Below are positions 18,214-27,138 of a stretch of 64,000 nt of DNA, piece after piece. The translations under genes and the position numbers were made by a program. Where the stretch lies: the NCBI RefSeq assembly GCF_016801775.1, contig NZ_CP069004.1:3410001-3474000 (forward strand), read 5' to 3'. This stretch comes from Sulfitobacter mediterraneus. GTDB lineage: Bacteria; Pseudomonadota; Alphaproteobacteria; Rhodobacterales; Rhodobacteraceae. Each line of letters starts with the position of its first letter. The first letter of the stretch is position 1. The notes beneath the pieces are model-generated. The model worked only from the letters and a program-made list of their open reading frames with translations, was not told where the DNA came from and did no database searches.

Positions 18214-18906
18214 TCATTCTGAAACGGTTAGGATCTCGCTTAGCGGTTTCTTGATCTTGGCGACACGCGGGATCGTGGCATCAGCCGCGGGATGGCCAAC
18301 CGCAAGGATCATCACCGGCTTTTCCGATTGTGGCCGGCCAAGCATATCGTTGAGAAACTTCATCGGGTTGGGGGTATGTGTCAAGGATGTCAGCCCGGCA
18401 TGGTGCAGCGCCGCAAGCAAAAATCCTGTGGCGATGCCAACGCTTTCAGGAACGTAGTAATTTTTGTAGCGCGTACCGTCGTCAAAATGGCCCCATCGCT
18501 GGGCAAAAATCACAATCAACCAGGGCGCATCCTCAAGATGGGGTTTGTTGTCATTGGTCCCGATCGGCTCAAGCGCCTTGAGCCATTCATCGCCTGCGCC
18601 GCCCTCATAGAATCTGCGTTCTTCTTCTTCCGAGGCATCGCGGATGCGTTTTTTGAACATAGGATCGGAGATGGCCACAAAATGCCATGGCTGGTGATTG
18701 GCACCCGATGGCGCGGTTCCGGCGGTTCGGATGCATTCCTCGATCACGGCTCGGTCAACGGGGCGGTCGCTAAAATCGCGCACCGTGTGCCGCTTGAGCA
18801 TTTTACCGTGAAAAGATTGCGCCTGTGCCAGTATTTCGGCGTCTGTCATATCTGCGCGGTCGGGCAGGGCAATCGGATCGAATGTGATGTTTTCGCGGGC
18901 AAACAT
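18214..18906 (-). CDS. Nitroreductase family protein
   Basis: 230 aa FMN-dependent flavoprotein. The start at 18906 is chosen for its AAAGGAGATC site; a longer reading to 19002 adds a cysteine-rich leader with no support. The FMN-contact motif KRHTVRDFSDRPVD is near residues 38-51, then SGANHQPWHFVAISD and, towards the end, VGIATGFLLAALHHAGL. The spacing recalls the iodotyrosine-deiodinase/BluB-like branch rather than NfsA/B. The ferredoxin gene lies downstream on the same strand. The physiological substrate is not assignable. Confidence 0.88.
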   Translation of the reverse strand: MFARENITFDPIALPDRADMTDAEILAQAQSFHGKMLKRHTVRDFSDRPVDRAVIEECIRTAGTAPSGANHQPWHFVAISDPMFKKRIRDASEEEERRFYEGGAGDEWLKALEPIGTNDNKPHLEDAPWLIVIFAQRWGHFDDGTRYKNYYVPESVGIATGFLLAALHHAGLTSLTHTPNPMKFLNDMLGRPQSEKPVMILAVGHPAADATIPRVAKIKKPLSEILTVSE

Positions 18907-19051
18907 GAGGGATCTCCTTTGGCAGTTCGTTTCGGCACAGCAGTGGCAGCAGCCGGGTTTAGCAAAGTCGTAGCCTGTGAAATGAACCAAGGCATTCCTC
19001 ATTGATGAGGAGCGGCGCCGCGACTACTTTAGGGCACAACCTAGGGCCAGA

Positions 19052-19852
19052 ATGCGCTCCATTTCGCCAAAGGAAATTGATTTGAAGCGGTCAAATCCAC
19101 CAGAGGACACAGAACTCAGCCTGACAGCGACCCAATGTGCTGCGCTGGTGGAATGCATCGGATCAACCCGGTGTGTGCCGGCACTGCTTGAGCTTGCGCA
19201 TGAGGTTTGCGGTGCCGATTTTGTGTCGGTCTTCTGCCAGGGAGATCGTGATCTGCCGCTTTTGGTTGGCACCGACGGCCGCAAAGGCAAACAACGGGCC
19301 GAACGGGCGGCGCAGGGCTACACCCGCCACATGGATGAAGACCCAAACACCGTTCTGCTGTCCGGTCGCAAGGGAGAGGGGGATTTCCTGACAAGCCAGA
19401 ACGCGGCTGACATCAAATCCTTCACTTACCGTCGGGATTGCTATGATCTGCCCGGCATCGCGGGGCGAATTTCCCTAGTGCGGCGCGCATCCACCTATGG
19501 CCTTTGTGTCAGTCTTTACAGCGCCGAAGAGAGTGGTGTTTTTGACCCTCCCAGCCACAAAAGGGCGGCGGCAGTATTGCCGTTCCTCTTGGCTGCGGTG
19601 GAGCGGCACGTGGCTTTTTCCCTGAAAGGCTCCGTCTGGATGGAGCAGGACATTCAAGCACGTCTCGCGCTCAGCTATCCAGGCCTCACGCACCGCGAAC
19701 GGGAAGTTGCCGCCATGGCCATCAAGGGACGTACTGCTGCGCAGACGGCTGAGATATTGGGGCTGGCAGAAACCACCATCATCACCCATCGGAAGAATGC
19801 CTATAAGCGCATGAACGTCGGATCACTGCGCCAGCTGGTCGCCAAATTCTAA
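19052..19852 (+). CDS. LuxR-type HTH transcriptional regulator
   Basis: 266 aa. The C-terminal 60 residues form a LuxR/GerE helix-turn-helix: LTHREREVAAMAIKGRTAAQ, then AEILGLAETTIITHRKNAYK. The N-terminal part has no response-regulator aspartate pattern, and I do not recognise an acyl-homoserine-lactone pocket, so the ligand is unknown. It is divergent from the nitroreductase gene and upstream of the broken GntR gene. A weak GCACAT/ATGTGC hairpin at 19864-19881 follows its stop. Confidence 0.85.
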   Translation: MRSISPKEIDLKRSNPPEDTELSLTATQCAALVECIGSTRCVPALLELAHEVCGADFVSVFCQGDRDLPLLVGTDGRKGKQRAERAAQGYTRHMDEDPNTVLLSGRKGEGDFLTSQNAADIKSFTYRRDCYDLPGIAGRISLVRRASTYGLCVSLYSAEESGVFDPPSHKRAAAVLPFLLAAVERHVAFSLKGSVWMEQDIQARLALSYPGLTHREREVAAMAIKGRTAAQTAEILGLAETTIITHRKNAYKRMNVGSLRQLVAKF

Positions 19853-19976
19853 GTTTGGCCAAGGCACATCCCGCCATGTGCGGTGAATGTGTGTTTGCCA
19901 ATCGGTTTATAGGATGAACCAAATGCCATGTGACAGTTGCGGCTCGGTATTTGCCTCGCCGCTCGAAAGAGGACGC

Positions 19977-20692
19977 ATGCCGGTTCGGGCTCTGAAACAG
20001 AACAAACTACATGACCAGATCGCGGAATTGTTGATCGAACTCAGCCTGGCGGGCGATTTTCCCCTGGAGACCGGTTGCCGTCCGAGCGCGACTTTGCGGA
20101 TCAGTTGAAGGTCAGTCGCGGATCGCTGCGGCAGGCTCTTGTTGTGCTTGAACTCAGCGGTGTTCTGGAAATTCGCACCTCCAGCGGGATCTTTGTCGCG
20201 GAGAATGCGCTGTCCAATGCCAACCGCTTGCCGTCACTGGATGTCAGTGGCAGACGGCCGCTGGATATTATTCAAGCCCGCCGTGCAGTCGAAGGAGAAA
20301 CCGCGTTTCTAGCGGCCAAGCTGGGAACTGAAGCGGATATTGAGCGGATCAAAGCCGCTGCAAAGGCGCTGGAAGAAGGCGAGCGGCGCTATGGTCTGCG
20401 CCACCCGTCGGACCGCCAGTCCCACCGCGAAATTGCCCGTGCAAGTCAGAATACTGTGCTGGGCGATATGGTGCGCGATCTGTGGAACATGCAGCGCGGC
20501 AAGTATTACCAGCGCCTTGAAGATCACTTTTCGACCGCCGAAATGCGGGACTATGCGGTTCGAGACCACCGGAAAATTCTGGCTGCGATCACGGCGGGCG
20601 ATCCCGATCTGGCCCGCCGGATGATGCATCGCCACATGGACCGGATCTACAATAACTTGGCCACCAGCGCGTTGGAGCTGCCAAAAAGTTGA
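19977..20692 (+). pseudogene. GntR/FadR-type (FCD) regulator interrupted by a one-base frameshift
   Basis: Two overlapping frames together make one GntR regulator. The first (from ATG 19977, after AGAGGA) reads MPVRALKQNKLHDQIAELL and on to DFPLETG; the second, one base back, continues LPSERDFADQLKVSRGSL and then a full FCD ligand domain to 20692. The join falls at about 20073-20077 (CCGGTTGCCG). Adding one T to the TT would restore T-G-L-P-S-E-R, the standard second-helix lead-in. A TTG start at 20075 would remove the first helix of the winged HTH. So this is a recent pseudogene, a phase-variable or frameshifted gene, or a sequencing error. It would regulate the adjacent ABC operon. Confidence 0.82.
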
Positions 20693-20730
20693 AAACGGGA
20701 GGGGCGGTTGACAGATCTTGTTTTGGTTAT

Positions 20731-20752
20731 ATGGTCCATTCAATGTACCAAT
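20731..20752. promoter_or_regulatory. GntR-type inverted repeat over a probable promoter
   Basis: TGGTCCATTCAATGTACCA (20732-20750, allowing for flanks) is an inverted repeat TGGT-N-CATT-N-AATG-N-ACCA with only the two N pairs unmatched. TGGT/ACCA ends are typical of FadR-subfamily GntR operators. TTGACA at 20708-20713 and TATGGT at 20730-20735 (16-bp spacer) form a promoter whose -10 is covered by the repeat, so binding would repress the ABC operon at 20838. Confidence 0.7.
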
Positions 20753-20837
20753 TTGCGATGAGGTGGATTTGATCCATTTTTCGCGCTTCTGCCGGTCCGA
20801 CAATCGGGACGGCGTACGGTGTTCAGGGAGGACCCAA

Positions 20838-21821
20838 ATGAAGTCAATTATCAAATCAACCCTCGCGGCTATTGCGCTATCGGCGGCGGCTGTGACAGGC
20901 GCCTATGCGGCGGATGTGTCGGATCAGAAATATGTTATGGTTGTTCCGATCTCGGGCCATCCGTTCTGGGTGCCGATCCGGCAGGGTGCACAAGATGCGG
21001 CTGATCAACTGGGCGTGCAGTTCGAATTCACCGGCCCCGTGGAGTTTGACAACATCGCAACGCAAAACCAGATGGAGCAGATCGCGCTGACCCAACCGTC
21101 CGCCTTCCTCACCGGCGCATTTGACCCGTCCATGTCCGAAACCATCAAGCGCGTGACGGAAATGGGTGTGCCCGTGGCCACGTTCGACAGCGACGCACCG
21201 GACAGCCCGCGCATCACCTTTGTTGGGCCAGATCACTACAATGTCGGCTTTCAGTACGGCAAAAAGATCGTTGAGTTGCTGCAAGGGCAAGGCAAAGAAG
21301 AGGGCCAGATCGGCCTGCTGACAGCCATCAACCAAACCAACCTGCAAGTGCGTATCCAAGGCCTGAAAGACTACCTGTCTGCCAATGCACCCGCATATGA
21401 GGTTGTCGCGATCGAAGACAACCAAGGCGATGATCAGATCACCGCCGAACGTACCAAGACAATGTTGCTTGGCAATCCCGATATCGACGGTCTGGTAGTG
21501 ATCAACGCAACCGGCACCGGCGTGGCAACAGCGCTGACCGAACTGGGCCGCAAAGGCGAAGTGATGGTTGTGGCGTCGGATGTCTTTGATCCCATCGTCT
21601 GCGGCATCAAGGATGGCGCGATTCAGACAACCTCGGCGGTCAACACCTATCTCGAAGGGTTTCTCGCGCTGAAGCTGGCCTATGAATATGTCAACAACAA
21701 CCTCGACGGCACGCCCGGTGCGGATGTGGGTGTCTCTGTTCTGCCACCAAAAATTGATCCCGGCATGTTCTTCATCACCAAAGAGAACGCCGATTCATTC
21801 CTCGTCGGGAGCTGTTCATAA
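20838..21821 (+). CDS. Sugar ABC transporter substrate-binding protein (RbsB/FrcB-like)
   Basis: 327 aa periplasmic binding protein of the CUT2 class. GGGAGGA at 20827-20832 supports the start at 20838. The signal peptide MKSIIKSTLAAIALSAAAVT ends near GAYA24. The mature chain has the two-lobe LacI/RbsB-type fold pattern: VMVVPISGHPFW near the N-terminus, DSDAPDSPRITFVG in the hinge area and VVASDVFD in the second lobe. It heads an operon with permease, single-domain ATPase, SDR and aldose epimerase, so a free aldose or ketose is the likely ligand. Confidence 0.93.
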   Translation: MKSIIKSTLAAIALSAAAVTGAYAADVSDQKYVMVVPISGHPFWVPIRQGAQDAADQLGVQFEFTGPVEFDNIATQNQMEQIALTQPSAFLTGAFDPSMSETIKRVTEMGVPVATFDSDAPDSPRITFVGPDHYNVGFQYGKKIVELLQGQGKEEGQIGLLTAINQTNLQVRIQGLKDYLSANAPAYEVVAIEDNQGDDQITAERTKTMLLGNPDIDGLVVINATGTGVATALTELGRKGEVMVVASDVFDPIVCGIKDGAIQTTSAVNTYLEGFLALKLAYEYVNNNLDGTPGADVGVSVLPPKIDPGMFFITKENADSFLVGSCS

Positions 21822-21831
21822 GCAGCCTCGC

Positions 21832-21858
21832 GTCCGGCTGGCAGATTGCTGGCCGGAC
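21832..21858 (+). terminator. Intercistronic hairpin after the binding-protein gene
   Basis: GTCCGGCTGGC (21832-21842) pairs with GCTGGCCGGAC (21848-21858), 11 bp including two G-U pairs, loop AGATT. It lies 10 bp after the binding-protein stop and 29 bp before the permease start. No T-tract follows, so it fits an mRNA-stabilising or attenuating element. Confidence 0.6.
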
Positions 21859-21887
21859 ATTACTGTCCTTTCTCATGAAGAGGTCCC

Positions 21888-22883
21888 ATGACCTTGCCCC
21901 AGACAAACACTGATCGGCTAGGCGATGCAGGAGGGTTTGACGTCAAACGCCTGCTGTTGAGCCGCGAGATTATCGTCGGCGTGATGATCCTGATCACCGC
22001 CATCGCCGCGACAATGCTGTCGCCCTATTTCCTGACGGCCGCCAACATCAAGAATGTGGTGATTGGTATGTCAATCGAGATGATCGTCGCCATCGGCCTG
22101 ACGATTGTTCTGCTGAGCGGTGGGATCGATCTTTCGGTTGGCTCTGTCGTCGCGCTAAGCGCGGTTGTCATTGCGCTGGCCTTTAATGCCGGCCTGTCCA
22201 TTCCTGTGGCCATCGCCGCGGGTCTTTGTGCCGGTGTCGTTGTGGGCTTGGTGAACGGATATCTGATCGCCTATGTCGGGCTCAATCCGCTGATCACGAC
22301 ACTTGGCACCATGACGATTTTCCGCAGCGCGGTGTACATCCTGTCCGGTGGATACGCGATGTCTTCGATCCCCGGCAGTTTCAAGGCTCTGGCCAACGGC
22401 GACGTTGTCTTTGGGCTGCCCAATCTGGTGGTACTGGTTGTGGTGCTGGTTGTGCTTTTTCACATGGCGATGTGGCAGAATGTCTGGTTCCGCAAATTCT
22501 CCTTTCTAGGCGGGTCCGAAATGGCAGCCCTGCGCGCAGGGATCAACGTCAAGCGTCTCAAGCTGATGGGCTATGTAATCTGTTCGGTTCTTGCGGCCTT
22601 GGGGGGTGTTGTTGTTGTGGCGCGGCTTGGCTCCGCATTTCCAAACACCGCGACGGGGATGGAACTGCGCGTGATCACCGCAGTGATCGTTGGCGGCTGT
22701 TCGATCTATGGCGGACGCGGCACGGTTCTGGGCGCGGCACTTGGTGTTTTGTTCCTGGCGCTGGTCAATAACATCCTCGTTTTGAATGCTGTGTCTGTCT
22801 ATTGGCAGGGGGTCGCATCGGGCTGTGTTCTGATCCTCGCTGTTCTGTCGGACGCCATTATCAACCGGGGGAAACGGTCATGA
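21888..22883 (+). CDS. Sugar ABC transporter permease (RbsC/FrcC-like)
   Basis: 331 aa inner-membrane protein with eight or more hydrophobic segments. Family hallmarks are IGLTIVLLSGGIDLSVGSVV near residues 64-83, NPLITTLGTM in the middle and GGCSIYGGRGTVLGAALGV near 264-282. It is presumably a homodimer in the CUT2 importer. Its stop overlaps the ATPase start (ATGA). Confidence 0.93.
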   Translation: MTLPQTNTDRLGDAGGFDVKRLLLSREIIVGVMILITAIAATMLSPYFLTAANIKNVVIGMSIEMIVAIGLTIVLLSGGIDLSVGSVVALSAVVIALAFNAGLSIPVAIAAGLCAGVVVGLVNGYLIAYVGLNPLITTLGTMTIFRSAVYILSGGYAMSSIPGSFKALANGDVVFGLPNLVVLVVVLVVLFHMAMWQNVWFRKFSFLGGSEMAALRAGINVKRLKLMGYVICSVLAALGGVVVVARLGSAFPNTATGMELRVITAVIVGGCSIYGGRGTVLGAALGVLFLALVNNILVLNAVSVYWQGVASGCVLILAVLSDAIINRGKRS

Positions 22884-23635
22884 CCGCACCAAACAAAGTG
22901 GTCGAAATGACCGGTATCGAAAAACGGTTTGGCCCTGTTGAAGTGTTGCGCGGTGTGGATTTCGAGCTCTATGAGAACGAGGTTCTTGCACTGCTGGGCG
23001 ACAACGGTGCGGGCAAATCGACGCTGATCAAGACCTTGTCGGGCTACTACCAACCTGACGCGGGGCAAATCCGTATCGGTGGGCAGCCGGTATCCTTTGG
23101 CACGCCGCACGAAGCCCGTGATCACGGGATTGAAACGATTTATCAGGATCTCGCGCTTTTTGACAATTTGGACGTGGCCGCCAATGTTTTTGCGGGCAAG
23201 GAAAAGGTCGGCGGCGGCTGGCGCAAGATGCTGGGATTTGTGGACCGCAAAGCGATGCGCAACGAGGCCCGCGAAGCGGTCAGCCAAATGGCAATCAATA
23301 TCCCCCGCATCGACCAGGAGGTCAGCGCCTTTTCAGGTGGTCAGCGGCAATGTGTGGCCATCGCCAAATCGGTGATGTGGGGCCGAAAAGTGGTGATCAT
23401 GGATGAACCGACAGCGGCCCTTGGGGTGCGCGAGACCGGAAAAGTGCTGGATCTGATACGGACGCTCAAGTCGCACAATCTGTCGGTGATCGTCATCATG
23501 CACAATATCGAACACGTCATGGAAGTGGCCGAGCGCGCCATCGTCATGCGCTCTGGCACGCGGCGCGGCACGGTCAATTTGAATGGGCCGGATGACCGCG
23601 AGAGCCATGACGCAATCATCAAAATGTTGATGTGA
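22880..23635 (+). CDS. Sugar ABC transporter ATPase (FrcA-like, single domain)
   Basis: 251 aa with one ABC domain, unlike RbsA, which has two; this matches the FrcA-type arrangement. Walker A GDNGAGKST is near residues 39-47, the Q-loop is YQDLAL, the signature FSGGQRQ, Walker B VVIMDEP and the H-loop IMHN. The start at 22880 is within the permease stop; the longer reading from 22802 is rejected because it runs through the permease. A homodimer is expected to energise the importer. Confidence 0.92.
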   Translation: MTAPNKVVEMTGIEKRFGPVEVLRGVDFELYENEVLALLGDNGAGKSTLIKTLSGYYQPDAGQIRIGGQPVSFGTPHEARDHGIETIYQDLALFDNLDVAANVFAGKEKVGGGWRKMLGFVDRKAMRNEAREAVSQMAINIPRIDQEVSAFSGGQRQCVAIAKSVMWGRKVVIMDEPTAALGVRETGKVLDLIRTLKSHNLSVIVIMHNIEHVMEVAERAIVMRSGTRRGTVNLNGPDDRESHDAIIKMLM

Positions 23636-23673
23636 ACGCAACCCGTTCCACAATGAATAACAAGGATAATATT

Positions 23674-24426
23674 ATGAACGCGCAAATTTTTTCAGGGCGC
23701 AAGGCGATCATCACGGGTGGCGCACGTGGCATGGGGGCGGCAGCAGCCCGCGCCATGCTGGAGCGGGGCGCAAAGGTCTGTCTTTGGGATGCCAACGCCG
23801 ATGTCCTGACCCAGAAGGCGCAGGAACTTGCCCCGCTTGGGCCTGTCATGCACCGGGTTGTAGATGTCAGCGACTATTCCGATGTGGCCGCTGCCGCACA
23901 AGAGGCAAATGATCAGATGGGCGGGCTGGATATCCTTGTGAACTCCGCAGGAATCGCAGGACCAAACGCCATGGTCGAGGTCTTTCCGCCCGAAGACTGG
24001 GCCCGCGTGATGCAGGTGAACCTGAACGGGGTGTTTCATTGCGCCCGCGCAGTGGTGCCGTTCATGAAAAAGCAGGACTATGGCCGCATCATCAATGTGG
24101 CCTCTGTCGCGGGCAAAGAGGGCAATCCCAACGCCTCGGCCTATTCGGCATCCAAGGCGGGTGTGATCAGCCTGACCAAATCCTTGGGCAAGGAGCTGGC
24201 GCAAACCGGCATCCGGGTGAATGCGATCACCCCAGCGGTGATCAAGACCGAGATGCTGGATGATGTGACTGAAGAACAGATTTCCTACATGCTTTCGAAG
24301 ATACCGATGGGCCGTATGGGCACTGTGGATGAGGTGGCCGAAATGGTGATGTTCCTGTCCTCAGAGGCGTGTTCCTATTCCACAGCTGCCGTGTTCGACA
24401 TGTCCGGCGGCCGTGCGACCTACTGA
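23674..24426 (+). CDS. SDR family oxidoreductase
   Basis: 250 aa SDR. The ATG at 23674 has AAGGA at 23662-23666 and starts right before the Rossmann motif TGGARGMG; a GTG at 23632 overlapping the ATPase stop is less likely. NSAG replaces NNAG, and the catalytic motif is YSASK with a preceding NVASV. As the first enzyme after the transporter it probably oxidises the imported sugar at C1, giving the lactone that the SMP-30 protein encoded on the other strand could open; this link is inferred from context. Confidence 0.9.
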   Translation: MNAQIFSGRKAIITGGARGMGAAAARAMLERGAKVCLWDANADVLTQKAQELAPLGPVMHRVVDVSDYSDVAAAAQEANDQMGGLDILVNSAGIAGPNAMVEVFPPEDWARVMQVNLNGVFHCARAVVPFMKKQDYGRIINVASVAGKEGNPNASAYSASKAGVISLTKSLGKELAQTGIRVNAITPAVIKTEMLDDVTEEQISYMLSKIPMGRMGTVDEVAEMVMFLSSEACSYSTAAVFDMSGGRATY

Positions 24427-24430
24427 CCCA

Positions 24431-25441
24431 ATGACAGAAGATTCTCGTCCACGCTCATTAGGGGTTCTGCCGGATGGCCAGACTGTCTGGCAAATCCCGA
24501 TTGCGGGGCAGGGGTTGCGCGCCAATGTCCTAAGCTATGGCGCAACCTTGCAGAGCCTCTACATCGCTGGTCATCCAAAATCCTTGGTCCTAGGGCTGGA
24601 TGATCTTGAGGGCTATCTGAACCAAGCCATCTATCTGGGCGCGACGGTCGGTCGCTGCGCCAACCGGATCGCAGAAGGGCGTTTTTCGATCGATGGAACT
24701 GACCATCAGACAGACCAGAACTTTCTAAATCGACACACGCTGCACGGCGGCGCGTGCGGCACCTCGCGGCTGAACTGGCAAGTTTTGGATCACCATCCTG
24801 ATCGGGTGACGCTCGGGATGGATTTGGCGGATGGGCATATGGGCTTTCCGGGGGCGATGGACGTCAGGCTGACCTTTAGCATCACCGCCGGACCCGCATT
24901 GAGCCTGGAGATCACCGCGCAGGCGGACAAACCGACCCTGTGCAACTTTGCCCATCATGGGTATTTTAACCTGGGCCTGACCGAAGATGTCACAGACCAT
25001 CTGTTGCATATCCCGGCGGGGTCATATCAACGCCCGGACGATACGCTGATTCCAGAAAACGATCCGGTGCCATTGGCGGGAACGGCTCTCGACTTTCGGG
25101 TGGCCAAACCATTGCGCGCGGCATTGCGGGACGGCGGGATTGATCACAACTTTTGTTTTGAGCATCAGCAGGGACAGGCCCTTTTGGCGCAGCTTTCCGC
25201 GCCGGACAGCGGGGTTCGCATGGCCATACACAGCACCGAACCGGGATTGCAGGTCTATGATGGCGAACTGACCGATCTGGTGAGGGAAGGGACGCGCAAC
25301 TGGAACAGCTATGCCGGTATCGCGCTTGAGCCGCAGAACTGGCCCAATGCCATCAACAACCCAAAGGCGCCATCGCCGATACTGCGGCCCGGTGAGGTCT
25401 ATCGGCAGCGGACGTCGTTTGTGTTCTCAACGCGGCGATGA
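24431..25441 (+). CDS. Aldose 1-epimerase (galactose mutarotase family)
   Basis: 336 aa enzyme interconverting alpha and beta anomers of aldoses. Visible motifs include GATVGRCANRIAEGRF, HTLHGG (first catalytic His region), NFAHHGYFNLG (second His) and GLQVYDGEL with the catalytic acid close by, ending at GIALEPQNWPNAINN. It starts 4 bp after the SDR stop. A mutarotase beside a sugar dehydrogenase makes sense because such dehydrogenases accept one anomer. It is convergent with the SMP-30 gene, only 9 bp away. Confidence 0.92.
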   Translation: MTEDSRPRSLGVLPDGQTVWQIPIAGQGLRANVLSYGATLQSLYIAGHPKSLVLGLDDLEGYLNQAIYLGATVGRCANRIAEGRFSIDGTDHQTDQNFLNRHTLHGGACGTSRLNWQVLDHHPDRVTLGMDLADGHMGFPGAMDVRLTFSITAGPALSLEITAQADKPTLCNFAHHGYFNLGLTEDVTDHLLHIPAGSYQRPDDTLIPENDPVPLAGTALDFRVAKPLRAALRDGGIDHNFCFEHQQGQALLAQLSAPDSGVRMAIHSTEPGLQVYDGELTDLVREGTRNWNSYAGIALEPQNWPNAINNPKAPSPILRPGEVYRQRTSFVFSTRR

Positions 25442-25450
25442 AGGCGCCTG

Positions 25451-26344
25451 TCAAAGATGGACCTGATGTTCCTCTTGGCCCCTGACAGCCGTCTGGACGT
25501 CATAGGTTTTGCCGTGAGCCGATGCGTCTTGAGGCAACCCGTCTGCCGCAGAAGTCGCGAACAAGCGGTCCAAACCTGAGCCGCCAAAAGCCGGGCAGCT
25601 GATTTGCGACGCAGGAAAGACAACCGCAGTTTGAAATCTGCCGTCAGGGGTATAGCGGGCAACCCTTGATGCGCCCCATTGCGCGTTCCACAGATGGCCA
25701 TCGGCATCGACGACTGCGCCATCCGGAAACAACCCGTCTTCCCGCAGATCCGCAAACACCTGCACCGGCCCTTGCGGCCAGCCGTGATCGTCCAATGCCT
25801 GTTTATGGATGATCTGTGTCAGCGTATCTGTGTAATAGGCCCAGGCGCCATCGGGCGAAAAGCAAATGGCATTCGGGATCGTCAGATCCGCGAAGATCTG
25901 GCGCAGAGTGCCATCGTGATACCGGTAGATCGCGCCTGCGCCATTTTCGGCTTTTTTGCCCATTGTGCCAATCCAGAACCCACCATAGGGGTCCGCTCGC
26001 CCGTCATTGGACCGCGTGACCGGATTGTCGGCTTCGAGCGGCACGACATCGCGCCGCGCACCGGAATCCGGATCAAAGGTGAATAAACGGCTTTCGCTGG
26101 CGATCAGGAGCGTATCATGGTCGATCCATCCGGCGGCGGAAACATGTTCGTCGAACATCCAAGTGATCGGTTTGCCGTTCCGCTTGCTGTGCATCTTGCG
26201 CCCGAGAATGTCGAACCAGAACAACTGCTGGCGCAGTGGATGCCAGAACACGCCTTCGCCCAGCCTGCAAATCCGTTGGTCAAACAGCTCAACCGACGGA
26301 TCGGAGAGGCCGGAAATTACTGTGCCACCACGCGCCTCGGTCAC
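25451..26344 (-). CDS. SMP-30/gluconolactonase family sugar lactonase
   Basis: 297 aa six-bladed propeller hydrolase that opens aldonolactones. Metal ligands expected of the family are visible: E30 in LGEGVFW, Asn in SNDGRADPYGG, Asn in IPNAICFSPDG and Asp in DGAVVDADG. A GTG at 26344 overlaps the SDR stop (GTGA) and is the best start; a longer frame from 26383 would run into the SDR gene. It is the last gene of the minus-strand sugar-acid operon and supplies the lactonase step of a non-phosphorylative pathway. Confidence 0.9.
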   Translation of the reverse strand: MTEARGGTVISGLSDPSVELFDQRICRLGEGVFWHPLRQQLFWFDILGRKMHSKRNGKPITWMFDEHVSAAGWIDHDTLLIASESRLFTFDPDSGARRDVVPLEADNPVTRSNDGRADPYGGFWIGTMGKKAENGAGAIYRYHDGTLRQIFADLTIPNAICFSPDGAWAYYTDTLTQIIHKQALDDHGWPQGPVQVFADLREDGLFPDGAVVDADGHLWNAQWGASRVARYTPDGRFQTAVVFPASQISCPAFGGSGLDRLFATSAADGLPQDASAHGKTYDVQTAVRGQEEHQVHL

Positions 26345-27138
26345 GTCCAACCACCATCGACGGTAAATTCCTGACCGGTGCACAAGGCGCTGTCATCCGC
26401 TGATAGGAAAAGCGCCATCGCTGCGGTGTCTTCAGGGGTTATCCGACCCGCAAGCGGTTGATTGGCCCGCAAGAACTGTTCGCCCTCTGCATCCAGATGC
26501 AGTGTTATCTGGCGCTCGGTCATCACCCATCCAGGCAATAACGTGTTGATCCGCACCCCGGCCGCGCCCAATGGTTTGACAAAGGATCTGGTCAACCCAT
26601 GCACGGCGGCTTTGGCCGTGGTGTAGGCTGGCATGCTGTCCACTTTGGCCTTCCAGGAGATCGAGCCGAAGTTGATGATGCTGCCCTGCTTGCGGGCGAT
26701 CATCTGTTCGGCCACCGCTTGAATGGCGAAAAACGCAGGGCGCAGGTTCACGTCAAACGATTGGTTCCAGACGTCAGGGGTCACATCCTGCATCTCATGA
26801 CGGCTATCATTGGCCACGTTGTTGACCAGAACATCAATCGGGCCTTCGGCCTTCGCAAAATCCGCAATCGCGGCCTGCATCGCGGCAATATCTGTGACGT
26901 CCACCTTGCGAAACCACGCCGCGCCCCCCGCATCGGTAATTGATCGGCAAAGCTGACGCCCCTCGGTTTCAGCGATGTCGATAAAGCCGACATGCACACC
27001 TTGATCTGCATAGGCCCGTACCATCGCCGCGCCGATACCGGTGGCGCCGCCCGTCACAAAGGCGCGTTTGCCTGACAGGCTTGGGTAAATCGCGTAGCTA
27101 AGACCGGGTGATGCGATGCTGGTATCAATGGTTGTCAC
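26341..27138 (-). CDS. SDR family sugar dehydrogenase
   Basis: 265 aa classical SDR with TGGATGIG near residues 30-37, NNVA, FGSISW and YTTAK. A GTG at 27138 preceded by AGGTG is taken as the start, overlapping the dehydratase stop by 14 bases; no better ATG is in frame. In pathways of this type an SDR oxidises the sugar (as L-fucose, L-arabinose or D-galactose dehydrogenase) or the 2-keto-3-deoxy acid. Both roles are open here. Confidence 0.88.
   Translation of the reverse strand: MTTIDTSIASPGLSYAIYPSLSGKRAFVTGGATGIGAAMVRAYADQGVHVGFIDIAETEGRQLCRSITDAGGAAWFRKVDVTDIAAMQAAIADFAKAEGPIDVLVNNVANDSRHEMQDVTPDVWNQSFDVNLRPAFFAIQAVAEQMIARKQGSIINFGSISWKAKVDSMPAYTTAKAAVHGLTRSFVKPLGAAGVRINTLLPGWVMTERQITLHLDAEGEQFLRANQPLAGRITPEDTAAMALFLSADDSALCTGQEFTVDGGWT

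Noticed and set aside
19864..19881. GCACAT/ATGTGC hairpin after the LuxR-type gene
   Set aside because: Only six base pairs and no T-tract, too weak to call a terminator.
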